The notes: generated by a model not told the origin, from the sequence alone. Counted from the stretch's first letter, positions 35,530 to 45,698 are shown. The stretch is 64,000 nt of DNA from an uncultured Cohaesibacter sp. (GCF_963666525.1 NZ_OY762905.1:4543001-4607000); one strand, 5' to 3'. Numbers and translations are program-made.

Positions 35530-36299
35530 TGACCAGTCTGATGATCACGGCCATTCCCGGCGTTCCCGATATCGAGGCGGGCGATGACCTTGCCGCCATT
35601 CTTGGCGATTGTCTGGTAGCGAGCGGCAATGCGCCTGTCGAGGGCGATATCCTCTGCGTGGCTCAGAAGGTCTTCTCCAAGGCCGAGGGCTGCATCTACC
35701 CCCTTGCCAGCATCACGCCGTCAGCAGAAGCACTGCGTTATGCCGAAGAGCTGGGCAAGGATGCGCGCAAGGTCGAGATCGTGCTGAGGGAAAGCGTCGA
35801 GGTTGTGCGAGCCTTCCGCCATCCCGGTCAGAATGAGGGGACAATGATTTGCCGCCACCGGCTGGGGTTCATCTCGGCCAATGCTGCGGTTGATGAATCC
35901 AACATCGCGGAAACCGACGCCGCCATGACATTGCCACCGGACCCTGACGCCAGCGTTCGCGCCATGCGCGAGGCGCTCGAAACGCGGTTCGGCTGCCGCA
36001 TCGGCGTGGTGATGACCGATACCTTCGGCAGGCCCTGGCGTATTGCTCAGGTCAACGTGGCCATCGGACTTGCCGGGGTGCCAGCCACCATCCGCGAGCA
36101 AGGCAATCAGGACGCCTGGGGGCGCACCATGAAGGTGACCGAAGCCGCCTTCGCCGATGAACTGGCTGCCGCCTCCGGACTGGTGGTCAAGAAGGCAGCC
36201 AAAACACCCCTCGTGCTGTTTCGCGGGCTCGACTGGAGCCTTACCGAAAGTCGGGCAGGAGATCTGTTGAGAGGAAAACAAGAGGACATGTTCAAATGA
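35529..36299 (+). CDS. cofE: CofE, F420-0:gamma-glutamyl ligase
   Basis: 256 aa. It adds glutamate residues to F420-0 using [41 protein letters not shown] and [21 protein letters not shown] are CofE motifs. The protein ends after the CofE domain and lacks the nitroreductase-like C-terminal domain of actinobacterial FbiB, so the dehydro-F420 reduction route of actinobacteria is not evident here. It overlaps npdG by 4 bp. Confidence 0.95.
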   Translation: MTSLMITAIPGVPDIEAGDDLAAILGDCLVASGNAPVEGDILCVAQKVFSKAEGCIYPLASITPSAEALRYAEELGKDARKVEIVLRESVEVVRAFRHPGQNEGTMICRHRLGFISANAAVDESNIAETDAAMTLPPDPDASVRAMREALETRFGCRIGVVMTDTFGRPWRIAQVNVAIGLAGVPATIREQGNQDAWGRTMKVTEAAFADELAAASGLVVKKAAKTPLVLFRGLDWSLTESRAGDLLRGKQEDMFK

Positions 36300-36964
36300 C
36301 GATCGCAATCATTGGCGGCACAGGACCGCAAGGACAGGGGCTTGCGCTGAGATTTGCCCATGCCGGTGTGCCGGTCGCCCTCGGCTCACGGGATGCAACG
36401 CGCGCCGCCGAAATCGGGGTGGCGTTGCGGCAGCAGCTGGCGGACGACTGCGCCCCGATCACCGGCGTTGCCAACGAAGAGGCCGTGCGGATGGCCGACG
36501 AGATTGTTATTCTCGCGGTGCCCTTTGCGGGCCACAACGCAACGCTCAATGCGCTCAAGCCATATCTTGAGGGCAAGATTCTCGTCGATATCGTCGTACC
36601 CCTGAAGGAGGGCGACCCCAAGAAGGTGGAAATGCCACCGGAGGGCTCGGCAACGGAAGCTGCGCAAGCGCTGCTCGGGCCGGATATCCCCGTTGTCGGG
36701 GCGCTTCACAATGTCTCTGCAACCACGTTGAAGACCCTCGAATGGGACATCAATTGTGACATTCTGGTCTGTGGCAACTCGCTGGCAGCCCGTAAGACCG
36801 TCATGGATCTCATCGGGAAACTCGGGGTCACCGCCTACAATGCCGGCGACGCAGAAGCGGCTCGCTGCATCGAGGCCATCACCCCCATTCTCATTCGCAT
36901 CAACATATCCAAACAGGTGCCGTTCACCCACGCCGGGTTGAAGATCTGGGCACCAGATCACTGA
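36296..36964 (+). CDS. npdG: NADPH:F420 oxidoreductase
   Basis: 222 aa. The N-terminal Rossmann motif is [22 protein letters not shown], and the downstream [11 protein letters not shown] carries the arginine that favours NADPH. VALHNVSA-like sequence ([26 protein letters not shown]) and the C-terminal ITPILIRIN are typical of Fno/NpdG, which exchanges hydride between NADPH and F420. It overlaps cofE by 4 bp and precedes the LLM-class enzyme, so it probably supplies F420H2 to it. Confidence 0.92.
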   Translation: MTIAIIGGTGPQGQGLALRFAHAGVPVALGSRDATRAAEIGVALRQQLADDCAPITGVANEEAVRMADEIVILAVPFAGHNATLNALKPYLEGKILVDIVVPLKEGDPKKVEMPPEGSATEAAQALLGPDIPVVGALHNVSATTLKTLEWDINCDILVCGNSLAARKTVMDLIGKLGVTAYNAGDAEAARCIEAITPILIRINISKQVPFTHAGLKIWAPDH

Positions 36965-37035
36965 TCCAAGTGACCGACAAACGATCACCACCTGAGCAAC
37001 CGAAAAGACTTGAAGAACAAGGACAGGAGAGAGAG

Positions 37036-38040
37036 ATGGAATTCGCTATTTGCTTTAAGGGCTTTGTTGAGCCCAAACGCGCCCGCGCCCTTGTGCGACA
37101 GGCCGAAAATGCTGGCTTCACCTATTGCTGGTTCTATGACAGCCACATTCTTTGGCGGGAAAGCTACATGGCTATGGCCATGTGCATGGAACATACCACC
37201 CAAATGCGCTTTGGCCCTTGTGTGACCAACCCGAACACGCGCGACTGGTCGCTGGCTGCCTCAATGTTCGGCTCGCTGGCCAAGCAGTCCGAAGGGCGCT
37301 TTGACATCGGCCTTGGCCGTGGCGACAGCGCGGTGCGGGTCATGGGCCTCAAGCCGGCGCCACTAAAACGTCTGGAAGAATTCACTCACGTGGTCAAGGC
37401 ACTGGTGCGTGGCGACGAGGCCCAGTATGGCGAATGCCCCGAGCCGGTGAAATTTCCTTGGGCTGAGGGCTATGAGCTGCCGGTCTGGGTGGCCGCCTAT
37501 GGTCCCAAGGCGTTGAGTTCTGCGGGACGTGTCGGCGATGGCCTCATCCTTCAGATTGCCGAACCGAGCATCGTCAAGTGGCTCGCCAGCACTGCCATTG
37601 AAGAGGGCAAGAAGGCAGGCCGTGACATGTCCCACTACAAGGTCATGTCGGCTGCGCCAGCCTATTTTGGCACCAGGGAAGAATGCATTGCCGCAACGCG
37701 CTGGTTCCCGGCCATGGTAGGTAACCATGTAGCTGACATCGTTGAGAAATACGGCACCGAGCGGGACGATATCCCACCTGCGCTGACCGCCTATATCAAG
37801 GATCGCAAGGGCTACGACTATTCCAAACACGGCCAGAGCGACAATCCGTATCTTGATTTCATTACCGATGAAATCATTGAGGGCTTCAGCGTACTGGGGC
37901 CGGCAGAGCAGCAGGTTGCCAAACTCAACGTCCTCAAGGATGCCGGTGTCACCCAGTTCAACATCTATCTGGACAATGGCAAGGAAGAACAGATCATTGC
38001 CGAATATGGCGAAAAGATCATTCCGGCTTTCACAGCCTGA
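37036..38040 (+). CDS. LLM-class F420-dependent oxidoreductase (TIGR03842-like)
   Basis: 334 aa luciferase-like TIM-barrel protein. It begins MEFAICFKGFVEPKRARALV. FYDSHILWRESYMAM, GPCVTNPNTRDWSLAASMFGSLA and DIGLGRGDSAVRVMGLKP are typical LLM segments near the deazaflavin pocket. I believe it matches the CPS_4081/TIGR03842 group, which often lies near hydantoinase genes. ATG 37036 follows GGACAGGAGAGAG; 22 upstream codons are probably untranslated. It ends the F420/pyrimidine run before a strong terminator. RutA, another pyrimidine enzyme, belongs to the same superfamily but uses FMN. I infer an F420H2-dependent step on a pyrimidine or hydantoin; the reaction is unproven. Confidence 0.85.
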   Translation: MEFAICFKGFVEPKRARALVRQAENAGFTYCWFYDSHILWRESYMAMAMCMEHTTQMRFGPCVTNPNTRDWSLAASMFGSLAKQSEGRFDIGLGRGDSAVRVMGLKPAPLKRLEEFTHVVKALVRGDEAQYGECPEPVKFPWAEGYELPVWVAAYGPKALSSAGRVGDGLILQIAEPSIVKWLASTAIEEGKKAGRDMSHYKVMSAAPAYFGTREECIAATRWFPAMVGNHVADIVEKYGTERDDIPPALTAYIKDRKGYDYSKHGQSDNPYLDFITDEIIEGFSVLGPAEQQVAKLNVLKDAGVTQFNIYLDNGKEEQIIAEYGEKIIPAFTA

Positions 38041-38089
38041 AACCAATCATCAACGCGGACTGGTTCGGTAAGAGCTGGTTAAACTTGAT

Positions 38090-38123
38090 GGGGCGGATCC
38101 TTCTGATCCTGCCCCGTTTTTTT
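38090..38123 (+). terminator. Rho-independent terminator after the F420/pyrimidine genes
   Basis: GGGGCGGATC (38090-38099) pairs with GATCCTGCCCC (38105-38115) with one bulged T, followed by GTTTTTTT. It ends the rightward unit 50 bp after the LLM gene and just before the convergent thiolase gene. Confidence 0.85.
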
Positions 38124-38140
38124 GCCTGAAGGCCAGGGGG

Positions 38141-39325
38141 TTATTCCGGGAAGATCTCGAACAGCCCGGCTGCTCCTTGGCCGCCGCCAATGCACATGCT
38201 GACGACGCCATATTTCGCGCCACGTCTGCGGCCCTCAAGGAGGATGTGTCCCGCCATGCGTGCTCCCGACATGCCATAAGGGTGACCGATGGAAATGGCC
38301 CCGCCGTTCACGTTGAGCTTGTCATTGTCGATGCCGAGCGCATCGCGACAATAGAGCAGCTGTGCTGCGAAAGCCTCATTGATTTCCCAAAGATCGATGT
38401 CGTCAACCCTGAGACCGTTGCGGGCCAGCAGTTTGGGGATGGCCCGCACGGGACCGATCCCCATTTCCTCTGCGGCGCATCCGGCAACAGCAAAGCCGCG
38501 CAGAGTGCCAAGCGGGCTGAGGCCGCGCCGATTGGCCTCGTCTGCTTCCATAAGAACACAGGCCGAAGCCCCATCTGAGAGCTGGCTGGCGTTGCCGGCG
38601 GTGACGCATTTGTCAGGCCCGAGCACCGGCTTGAGGCGCGCGAGCCCTTCGGCTGACGTTTGCGGCCTGTTGCATTCGTCATGGCTGAGAGTGACGGATT
38701 CTTCGCTGTCCGTTCCCGTTTCCTTGTTCCGAACCAGCTTCCTTGTCTGCACCGGAATGATCTCGGCGTCCAGTCGTCCGTCCTGTTGCGCGGCGGCGGT
38801 ACGCTGCTGGCTTTGCAGGGCATAGGCGTCCTGAGCTTCGCGGCTGACGCCATAGCGTTCGGCAACCAGCTCGGCGGTTTCGATCATCGACATGTAGTAG
38901 CTGTCTCGCACGTTCGGATCGCGGTAACGATACTGGTTCCAATATTGCTCCAGCTGGACCAGCGAGATGCTGTCGAGACCGCCACCGATGGCCACATCAA
39001 CCCCTTCGTTGGCAATCATGTGAGAGGCGATGGCTATGGCGTTAAGTCCGGAGGCACACTGCCGATCAATGGTCGACCCGGCAACCGTGTCCGGCAGACC
39101 GGAGGCCAGCACGATGTGGCGCCCGACGTTGATGCCGGTAGAGCCCTGCGTCAGGGCCGAGCCGAAGGTGACCTCCTCGACGGCGTCCCCCTCCAGCGAA
39201 GCCCTTTCCATTGCGGCGCGCACGGCATGGGCGGCAAGACTGGGGCCTTCAAGATTGTTGAAGGCGCCACGATAGGCCTTGCCGATGGGGGTGCGGGCAG
39301 TTGAAACGATGACGGCTTGACGCAT
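38141..39325 (-). CDS. Acetyl-CoA acetyltransferase family thiolase
   Basis: 394 aa. The acyl-accepting cysteine is in [15 protein letters not shown], the C-terminal histidine in [14 protein letters not shown] and the second cysteine in [14 protein letters not shown]. It begins [22 protein letters not shown] after AGGAGGAGAAAGAA. Thiolases of this kind split 3-ketoacyl-CoA (acetoacetyl- or 3-oxoadipyl-CoA types) to acetyl-CoA plus an acyl-CoA. It is the last gene of a leftward operon with a 3-oxoacid CoA-transferase, which would provide its substrate. Confidence 0.92.
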   Translation of the reverse strand: MRQAVIVSTARTPIGKAYRGAFNNLEGPSLAAHAVRAAMERASLEGDAVEEVTFGSALTQGSTGINVGRHIVLASGLPDTVAGSTIDRQCASGLNAIAIASHMIANEGVDVAIGGGLDSISLVQLEQYWNQYRYRDPNVRDSYYMSMIETAELVAERYGVSREAQDAYALQSQQRTAAAQQDGRLDAEIIPVQTRKLVRNKETGTDSEESVTLSHDECNRPQTSAEGLARLKPVLGPDKCVTAGNASQLSDGASACVLMEADEANRRGLSPLGTLRGFAVAGCAAEEMGIGPVRAIPKLLARNGLRVDDIDLWEINEAFAAQLLYCRDALGIDNDKLNVNGGAISIGHPYGMSGARMAGHILLEGRRRGAKYGVVSMCIGGGQGAAGLFEIFPE

Positions 39326-39430
39326 TTCTTTCTCCTCCTCGGTCGCTCGTCCTGCTTCGGCCTGTCGCACTTTGTCGTGCGGCAAGCGATGCTGCGTTCG
39401 AGCCATCCTGCAAGCGCGGACGCGGATTCC

Positions 39431-40723
39431 CTAAGCGGGTTCCAGTCCGCACCAGTTTGCGATGAACAGGGCCGTGGCCTTGGTGACCCGATTGACGCTT
39501 TCCAGCGATACCCGTTCGTTGAAGCCGTGAATGGCTTCGGCATGTGGTCCGTAGACAAGAGCCGGTGTATTGGCATAGAGGCCAAAGAAACGGGTATCTG
39601 TCGTGCAGGTGATGGCCATCTGTTCCAGTTCCCTGTCGTTGACCACCCTGTGGGCGTCGCCCAGAGTCTTGATGGCGCTCAGCGCCGGTTCGCTCCTGTC
39701 GTCAGACAAGGCATACCCTTCAGCCATGAATCCGTGGTAAACAACCTTGGGTTTATTGGCCTTCAGGAAGCTGTTTTCCTCGGCAGCTTGCATGAGCGTG
39801 GCCTCGATGTCGGCGCGTGCCGCAGCCATGTCCTGACCGGGGAAGACCCCCATGCGCACGTCGAACACGCACCAGGCCGGAACCGAGCTTGGCCAGTCGC
39901 CGCCGACGATCTTGCCGACATTGAGATTGAGCGCATGTTCGTGGTGGGCAAAGGTGTGGTGACGGTTCTCGGATGCGTTCCAGCGCTTCTCAAGGCCGTG
40001 CAGGGCGTTGATCAGCGGTACGGCGGCCTCAATGGCATTGGCCCCGTCACCTGCATAGGCCACATGGGTGGGCAGGCCCTGAAGATGAACCTGAAACCAG
40101 ATCACACCGGTCTGGGCCTTCACCAGCTTTTCATCGAACGGTTCGGGAATGAGCACGGCGTCCGCCTTGTAGCCGCGCGCAAGGCAGGCAAGAGCACCGT
40201 TGCCCGTGCATTCTTCCTCGACAACCGACTGAAAGAACAGATCCGCCGCCGGGGCAAATCCGGCGGCGCGCAGGGCATCAAGCGCAAACAGGTTGGCCAC
40301 CAGCCCGGCCTTCATGTCTCCAGCGCCCCGGCCATAGAGCCAGTCGCCATCGACTTTGGGCGAGAAGGGCGGGGTCACCCACATTTCCAGTGGTCCGGCG
40401 GGCACGACATCGATGTGGCCATTGAGGATCAGCGAGCGGCCCTTGTTCGTCCGGCTCCGGTGTGTGCCGACCACATTGACCGCATCGGCATAGGAGCCAA
40501 TGACCGGCGAAAAGCCCGGCAGATGGCGAATGGCATCGACATCGATCTGCCAACGATCAACCGCATAGCCGCGCTCGGCAAGCGCGTCCGCCATGTGGGC
40601 CTGTGCAGACTGTTCCTGCCCCCGTGTCGAGGGGTGGTTGACGAGGTCTGCCAGAAAGGCTGTCTGCTGGTCGGAATTGTCGTCCACAGCGGCAAGAATC
40701 TGGCGCTCAATGCTCTTGTCCAT
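39431..40723 (-). CDS. ArgE/DapE-family M20 deacylase
   Basis: 430 aa metallopeptidase-like deacylase. Metal motifs are LNGHIDVVPAGP, GRGAGDMKAG, VVEEECTGNG and the C-terminal VYGPHAEAIHGFNERV. The dimerisation domain has LQGLPTHVAYAGDGANAIEA. The family cleaves N-acyl amino acids, diaminopimelate precursors and similar amides. In this operon it probably releases an amino acid from an N-acyl or N-formyl form before transamination. ATG 40723 follows GGAGAGAGCAATC. Confidence 0.88.
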   Translation of the reverse strand: MDKSIERQILAAVDDNSDQQTAFLADLVNHPSTRGQEQSAQAHMADALAERGYAVDRWQIDVDAIRHLPGFSPVIGSYADAVNVVGTHRSRTNKGRSLILNGHIDVVPAGPLEMWVTPPFSPKVDGDWLYGRGAGDMKAGLVANLFALDALRAAGFAPAADLFFQSVVEEECTGNGALACLARGYKADAVLIPEPFDEKLVKAQTGVIWFQVHLQGLPTHVAYAGDGANAIEAAVPLINALHGLEKRWNASENRHHTFAHHEHALNLNVGKIVGGDWPSSVPAWCVFDVRMGVFPGQDMAAARADIEATLMQAAEENSFLKANKPKVVYHGFMAEGYALSDDRSEPALSAIKTLGDAHRVVNDRELEQMAITCTTDTRFFGLYANTPALVYGPHAEAIHGFNERVSLESVNRVTKATALFIANWCGLEPA

Positions 40724-40752
40724 GATTGCTCTCTCCAAATAGTCCTGCTCGC

Positions 40753-41412
40753 TCAGAAGGTCGGGATATCACCATCCGGGATTATCAGTGGTGCGCCGGT
40801 CGCGGATTTGACCTCGGCAACGGATATCCCTTTGGCCAACTCGCGCAAGGCAAAGCCCTGGGGGGTCACATCGACGACCGCCATGTCGGTGAAAATGCGC
40901 TCCACCGACCCTATTGCCGTCAGCGGCAGAGTGCAGCGCTCAAGCAGTTTGGGATTGCCCTTGCGGTCGGTGTGGGTCGTCAGCACCATCACATGGGCTG
41001 CCTTTTGCGCAAGCTCAATGCCGCCGCCGACGCCGGGGGAGAACTTGCCCGGAATCTTCCAGTTGGCGAGATCGCCATTCTGCGCCACCTCGAAGGCACC
41101 AAGCATCGTCAGATCCAGCCGTCCGGACCGGACGATGGCAAAGGACGTGGCGCTGTCGATGAAGGCACCGCCGGGCAGGGCGCTGATATAGGCCCCGCCA
41201 GCGTCGATAAGATCGCAATCGGCGTGATCATAGTCCATAGTCGGGCCGACGCCGACGAGACCGTTTTCCGTATGAAGACCAACCTCCATGCCGGTTGGCA
41301 GGAAATTGACCACTCGGGTTGGAAGGCCGATCCCGAGATTGACCAACATGCCCGGCTCGATGGCGCGGGCCGCGCGGGCAACCATTCTGTCTCTAGCGTC
41401 GGACAATGGCAT
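40753..41412 (-). CDS. 3-oxoacid CoA-transferase subunit B
   Basis: 219 aa. The active-site glutamate is in LHTENGLVGVGP. The GGAFIDSATSFAIVRSG and TPQGFALRELAKGISV segments are typical of the SCOT/AtoA B chain. It transfers CoA to a 3-oxo acid. The start MPLSDARDRMVARAA at 41412 overlaps the A-subunit gene by 20 bp, with AAGGA upstream; longer open frame through subunit A is not used. Confidence 0.92.
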   Translation of the reverse strand: MPLSDARDRMVARAARAIEPGMLVNLGIGLPTRVVNFLPTGMEVGLHTENGLVGVGPTMDYDHADCDLIDAGGAYISALPGGAFIDSATSFAIVRSGRLDLTMLGAFEVAQNGDLANWKIPGKFSPGVGGGIELAQKAAHVMVLTTHTDRKGNPKLLERCTLPLTAIGSVERIFTDMAVVDVTPQGFALRELAKGISVAEVKSATGAPLIIPDGDIPTF

Positions 41413-42085
41413 ATTCCTTGTGCAACTGGTCGAGGGCAACCACATGGTCGACAAACGGTCCGGGCGTGTGAATGGCATCCGGGTCGAGATCGCCGATCGG
41501 CAGACAATTGCGGCTCTGGACAATGACGCAATCGGCAGCCATTGCCATCAGCGGGCTGAAATTGCGCGCCGTCTTGGCAAAGCAGAGATTGCCAAACCCG
41601 TCGCACCGCTCCGCATGAATAAGGGCAGCATCGGTGCGCAGGGCGGTTTCCAGCACATAGTCACTGCCATCGAGCGTGACCATCTGTTTGCCCTCGGCCA
41701 GTTCGGTGCCGATGCCGATGTCCGAGATAAACCCGGCAAGGCCGGCGCCTCCGGCCCGAATCCGTTCGGCCAGAATGCCCTGAGCGCAGAATTCCACCTC
41801 GATGACACCCCGGTTCATCAGGTCGATGGCGTGGGCATTGAGGCCGAGATGGGTGACGATGAGCTTGCGCACCTGACCATTGGCGAGCAGATGGTCAATG
41901 CCCATGCCCGCCTCGTTGGCATCATTCTTGATGATGGTCAGGTCCTTCTGGCCCTGACGCACCAGTTCGGCAATCAGGTTGAACGGGGTGCCTGGCACCC
42001 CGAACCCGCCCACCATGATCGAGGCTCCGTCGCCGATATGGGCGACGGCCTCCTCGATGGATCGGTTTTTGCGCGGCAGTCTCAT
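41393..42085 (-). CDS. 3-oxoacid CoA-transferase subunit A
   Basis: 230 aa. GASIMVGGFGVPGTPFNLIAEL is the SCOT/AtoD-type CoA-binding glycine-rich motif; NDANEAGMGIDHLLANGQV and EFCAQGILAERIRAGGAGLAGF follow. It pairs with the overlapping B subunit. Acetoacetate-type and 3-oxoadipate-type enzymes are both possible. Its start overlaps the aminotransferase stop by 4 bp. Confidence 0.92.
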   Translation of the reverse strand: MRLPRKNRSIEEAVAHIGDGASIMVGGFGVPGTPFNLIAELVRQGQKDLTIIKNDANEAGMGIDHLLANGQVRKLIVTHLGLNAHAIDLMNRGVIEVEFCAQGILAERIRAGGAGLAGFISDIGIGTELAEGKQMVTLDGSDYVLETALRTDAALIHAERCDGFGNLCFAKTARNFSPLMAMAADCVIVQSRNCLPIGDLDPDAIHTPGPFVDHVVALDQLHKEYAIVRR

Positions 42086-43431
42086 GAGGCATTCACGGGC
42101 AGATTGTATTTTGCCGCGAGGGCATCAAGGCTGTCGATGAGGATCGCCATGATTTCGTCGATCTGCGATTCCGTGACGATCATGGCCGGTGCCACGAGGA
42201 AATGGTCGCCCTCGATGCCACCGCGTGTCCGCCGGGAATAGATGATCAGACCGCGCTCGTAGGCCATTTCCACCAGTTCGAGATAGCAGTTGTACTCCTT
42301 GGGCAACGGCTTCATGGTTTCCTTGTCGCTGACAAGCTCGAAGGCCAGCAGCAGACCCTTTCCGCGGACATCGCCGATGAAGGGATAGCGCTCCATCAGC
42401 CCTTCCAGGCGTGCCTTGAGGAGATCGCCCATGGCGGCACAATTGCCGATGAGGTCGAGCCGGTCGATTTCCTTGAGCACGGCCACCCCGGCAGCGCAGG
42501 CAAGCGGGTTGCCGGCATAGGTGTAGCCATGCAGGAAGCCGCCGGCGTCCAGCAACGCTTCGACCATGGTTTCGCGGGCAACCACGGCCCCGAGCGGCGC
42601 ATAGCCGGCGGCAAAGCCTTTGGACATCGCCACGATGTCCGGTTCGATATCCCAATGATTGGCCGCAAGGAAGGAGCCGGTTCGCCCGACGCCGGTCATC
42701 ACCTCGTCATAGATGAGGAGAATGCCGAATTCCTTGCAGATCTCCGCAATGCGCCCGTAATAGCTGTCCGGGGCGACGAGCGCACCGGTGGAGGCGCCAC
42801 CAATCGGTTCCATGATGAAGGCGAGGACGGTTTCCGGGCCTTGCTTGAGGATCTCGTCACGCAGCAGCTCGGCATATTTGAGGCCGCGCTGTTCGTCGGT
42901 AAGGTTGTCTCGGTCGAGGTAGCAGGCGGGAGCGGCGATCTTGGGCATATCGCGCATCATCGGGTCAAACGGCCGGGCGAGCGGATCATAGCCGGTGAGG
43001 GCCAGTGCCCCGAAGGTGCTGCCGTGATAGGACGGAAAGCGAGAAATCACCTTCCAGCGGCTGGCTTGTCCTTGCGTGATCGCATATTGCCGCGCCAGTT
43101 TGATGGCGCTTTCCACAGCTTCGGAGCCACCGGAGACAAAGAACACCCGGTCAAGATTGCCCGGCATCCGCTCGGCCACCATCGTCGCAAGATCCTCGGA
43201 GGGCTCTGTGCGGAAATGCAGGCGATAGCCGAAGGTGGATTTGTCCATCTGGGCCTTCATGGCCGCCAGCACATTGGGGTTGGAATGACCAATGTTGGAA
43301 ACCATCGCACCGGAAGAGCCGTCGATATAGCGCTTGCCGGACTGGTCGTACATATAGATCCCTTCCGCGCGGTCCAGAAACGGACGGGGGGCACGGGACT
43401 GATAGAAGAGGTGAGACGCTTCTTTGCTCAT
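42082..43431 (-). CDS. Class III (omega-amino acid) aminotransferase
   Basis: 449 aa PLP enzyme. [17 protein letters not shown] binds the PLP phosphate, [14 protein letters not shown] carries the conserved aspartate, and [16 protein letters not shown] carries the Schiff-base lysine. The family acts on omega- or beta-amines such as beta-alanine, GABA and 3-aminobutyrate. Downstream CoA-transferase and thiolase genes point to a beta-amino acid giving a beta-keto acid. It could also supply the beta-alanine transamination step missing from the pyrimidine operon. It overlaps the ABC ATPase gene by 4 bp. Confidence 0.88.
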   Translation of the reverse strand: MSKEASHLFYQSRAPRPFLDRAEGIYMYDQSGKRYIDGSSGAMVSNIGHSNPNVLAAMKAQMDKSTFGYRLHFRTEPSEDLATMVAERMPGNLDRVFFVSGGSEAVESAIKLARQYAITQGQASRWKVISRFPSYHGSTFGALALTGYDPLARPFDPMMRDMPKIAAPACYLDRDNLTDEQRGLKYAELLRDEILKQGPETVLAFIMEPIGGASTGALVAPDSYYGRIAEICKEFGILLIYDEVMTGVGRTGSFLAANHWDIEPDIVAMSKGFAAGYAPLGAVVARETMVEALLDAGGFLHGYTYAGNPLACAAGVAVLKEIDRLDLIGNCAAMGDLLKARLEGLMERYPFIGDVRGKGLLLAFELVSDKETMKPLPKEYNCYLELVEMAYERGLIIYSRRTRGGIEGDHFLVAPAMIVTESQIDEIMAILIDSLDALAAKYNLPVNAS

Positions 43432-44198
43432 TTTACGCCTTCAAGATGTTTTCTAAGGAAATTCTTTGTTCTTTCTTGTGTCGGGTTGCGGAAGATCACC
43501 TCGGGGGCGCCTTCCTCGACGACGACACCGCCGTCCATGAACAGGACCCGATCGCAGACGCTTTCGGCAAAGCCCATTTCATGGGTGACAATGATCATGG
43601 TCATGGCTTCCTCAGCCAGCATTTTCATGACCTGGTTGACCTCTTCGACGAGTTCCGGGTCAAGGGCCGATGTCGCTTCGTCAAACAGCATCAGCTTGGG
43701 TTTCATGGCCAGCGCCCGGGCGATGGCGACGCGTTGCTTCTGGCCACCGGAGAGCTGGGAAGGATGATAGTCGATCCGGTCGATCAGCCCGACATGCTCC
43801 AGTTGTTGTTCGGCCAGCGCGTTGGCTTCCTCATCCGAAATGCCCTTGAGCAGTTTGGGGGCCAGCGTGATGTTTTCCCTCACCGTCAGATGGGGGAACA
43901 GGTTGAAATGCTGGAACACCATGCCGATCTGTTGGCGGATCTGGTTGATATGCTTTTCGTATTGCGTGTGCGGCAACAGCTTGTTGACCTGTACGCCATC
44001 AAGCCACACCTCGCCCGAGGTGAGCGGGTCGAGATCGTTGATGGCGCGCAGCAGGGTCGATTTGCCCGAGCCGCTGGGGCCGATGATGGCCACGATCTGC
44101 TTCTGTTCGACCTGAAGGCTGATGTCCTTGAGAACCTCCAGTTCGCCATAGCACTTCTGGGCGTGGCGGATATCGACAAAGGGACGGTGGTGCGTCAT
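43428..44198 (-). CDS. Polar amino-acid ABC transporter ATPase
   Basis: 256 aa: Walker [16 protein letters not shown]-loop [13 protein letters not shown], signature [19 protein letters not shown], Walker [17 protein letters not shown]. The FQHFNLF Q-loop is typical of GlnQ/HisP-type ATPases for polar amino acids. Part of a complete transporter with two permeases and a binding protein at 44219-46498. Confidence 0.93.
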   Translation of the reverse strand: MTHHRPFVDIRHAQKCYGELEVLKDISLQVEQKQIVAIIGPSGSGKSTLLRAINDLDPLTSGEVWLDGVQVNKLLPHTQYEKHINQIRQQIGMVFQHFNLFPHLTVRENITLAPKLLKGISDEEANALAEQQLEHVGLIDRIDYHPSQLSGGQKQRVAIARALAMKPKLMLFDEATSALDPELVEEVNQVMKMLAEEAMTMIIVTHEMGFAESVCDRVLFMDGGVVVEEGAPEVIFRNPTQERTKNFLRKHLEGVK

Positions 44199-44218
44199 GG
44201 AATGATCCTTCGACAGGC

Positions 44219-44875
44219 TTAACGGGAGGCTTGAACGCGGCGTTCTAGGCGACGCAACACCGCTTCCATACCCAGATTGATGATGTAGTAGCAGACCGCA
44301 ACGACCGCATAGAATTCGAACGGGCGATAGGTCCGGCCAATGGCCAGCTGCGCCGACAGGGTCAACTCGCTCACGCCGATCACCGATACCAGCGCCGAGT
44401 CCTTCAACAGCGCGATCATGTTGTTGCCGATCGGCGGAATGACGTCGCGCACGGCTTGCGGGATGACGATGTAGCGAAGGGCCTGTCCGCGACTGAGGCC
44501 AAGGGTTCGCGCCGCTTCCATCTGTCCCTTGTCGACAGCCAGGATGGCGGTCTGGATCAGCTCGGAATTATACACCGCAAAATGCAATCCCAGACCGACA
44601 AAGCCTGCGACAAATGCAGGCAGGTCGATTCCGATCTGGATCAACCCGAAATAGATGAGGAACAACTGCAGCAGCAGCGGCGTACCCATGAACAGCCATT
44701 CAAAACCCTTCGTCGGCCAACTGATGGCGCGCGGCGCATAAAGGGCGATCACGGCAAAGAAGATGCCGCCGAAGAAGCTGAGCACCGCCGCAGAAATGGT
44801 GATGGCAATGGTCCAGAAGACGCCTTGCAGGATGACGTCGAAAAAGCCGGGTACGACCGAGAAATCAAGACCCAT
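44219..44875 (-). CDS. Polar amino-acid ABC transporter permease (HisM-like)
   Basis: 218 aa inner-membrane protein with about five helices. The conserved EAA-type cytoplasmic loop is [31 protein letters not shown]. It pairs with the next permease as a heterodimer. Confidence 0.92.
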   Translation of the reverse strand: MGLDFSVVPGFFDVILQGVFWTIAITISAAVLSFFGGIFFAVIALYAPRAISWPTKGFEWLFMGTPLLLQLFLIYFGLIQIGIDLPAFVAGFVGLGLHFAVYNSELIQTAILAVDKGQMEAARTLGLSRGQALRYIVIPQAVRDVIPPIGNNMIALLKDSALVSVIGVSELTLSAQLAIGRTYRPFEFYAVVAVCYYIINLGMEAVLRRLERRVQASR

Positions 44876-44902
44876 GACGACGTCCTTTCATAGCTGGGTT
44901 GG

Positions 44903-45550
44903 TCATTGGATCCGCACCTTCCTGTCGAGCCAGCTGATGCCACGACCGGTGATATAGATGATGACCATGTAGAGAGCCCCGGCGAGCAGGAACATCTCGA
45001 ATGGCTTGTAGGTGGAGCCGATGAAGCGCTGCGCCGTATAGGTGAGCTCAACAACCGAGATGGCCGCGACTAGTGCCGTGCCCTTGATGAGCGCGTTGAT
45101 GTTGACCCCGAGCGGGCGCACCATCAGGCGAAAGGCCTGCGGCAGGATGACGTAGCGCATGGCCTGCCAGCGACTCATGCCCAGCGTTCTGGCCGCTTCC
45201 GTCTGACCCTTGTGTACCGAGATGATCGCTCCACGGATGGTTTCGGTCATATAGGCACCGATATTGACGCCGAGCCCGATGACACCAGCCTCGAAGGCAT
45301 CAAGCTGAATGCCGATCTGAGGGCCGCCAAAATAGAGCAGGAACAGCTGGATGAGGGCAGGAGTGCCACGAAACAGGCTGACATAGGCCGCCCCGAGATA
45401 GCGCAGCGCCTGAAAACGTGACAACCGCGCAGCAGCCCCCAGAGAGCCGCAGACAAGTCCAAGGATCGCTGTCAGCACCGACAACTCGATGGTCAGTACC
45501 GCCGCCTTGAGAAAATGGGGATAGACCCGGAGGATGAGATCAATATCCAT
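44903..45550 (-). CDS. Polar amino-acid ABC transporter permease (HisQ-like)
   Basis: 215 aa inner-membrane protein paralogous to the preceding one. The EAA-type loop is AARTLGMSRWQAMRYVILPQAFRLMVRPLGV, with a hydrophobic N-terminus (KAAVLTIELSVLTAILGLVC). It is separated from the binding-protein gene by 162 bp that contain a G14 tract and no gene. Confidence 0.92.
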   Translation of the reverse strand: MDIDLILRVYPHFLKAAVLTIELSVLTAILGLVCGSLGAAARLSRFQALRYLGAAYVSLFRGTPALIQLFLLYFGGPQIGIQLDAFEAGVIGLGVNIGAYMTETIRGAIISVHKGQTEAARTLGMSRWQAMRYVILPQAFRLMVRPLGVNINALIKGTALVAAISVVELTYTAQRFIGSTYKPFEMFLLAGALYMVIIYITGRGISWLDRKVRIQ

Positions 45551-45698
45551 TAAGAGCAGTCCTCAATGACGGGCTGGAAGAGCGGAACCAGGCAGGCGCT
45601 TTCCAGCAATCCGCAAAGAGTGGGAGGAAAGAGGGTTGAAAGGTCCACCAGCCACAGCCATGAGGTGGGCGGATGGCGGGCCTTTCAGCGACTGTTTC

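Noticed and set aside
39317-41191. A 624-codon open frame on the + strand
   Set aside because: It lies opposite the M20 deacylase and CoA-transferase B genes and has shadow-type composition with no recognisable domain.
42202-43767. A 521-codon open frame on the + strand
   Set aside because: Antisense to the class III aminotransferase, whose catalytic motifs are intact on the - strand.
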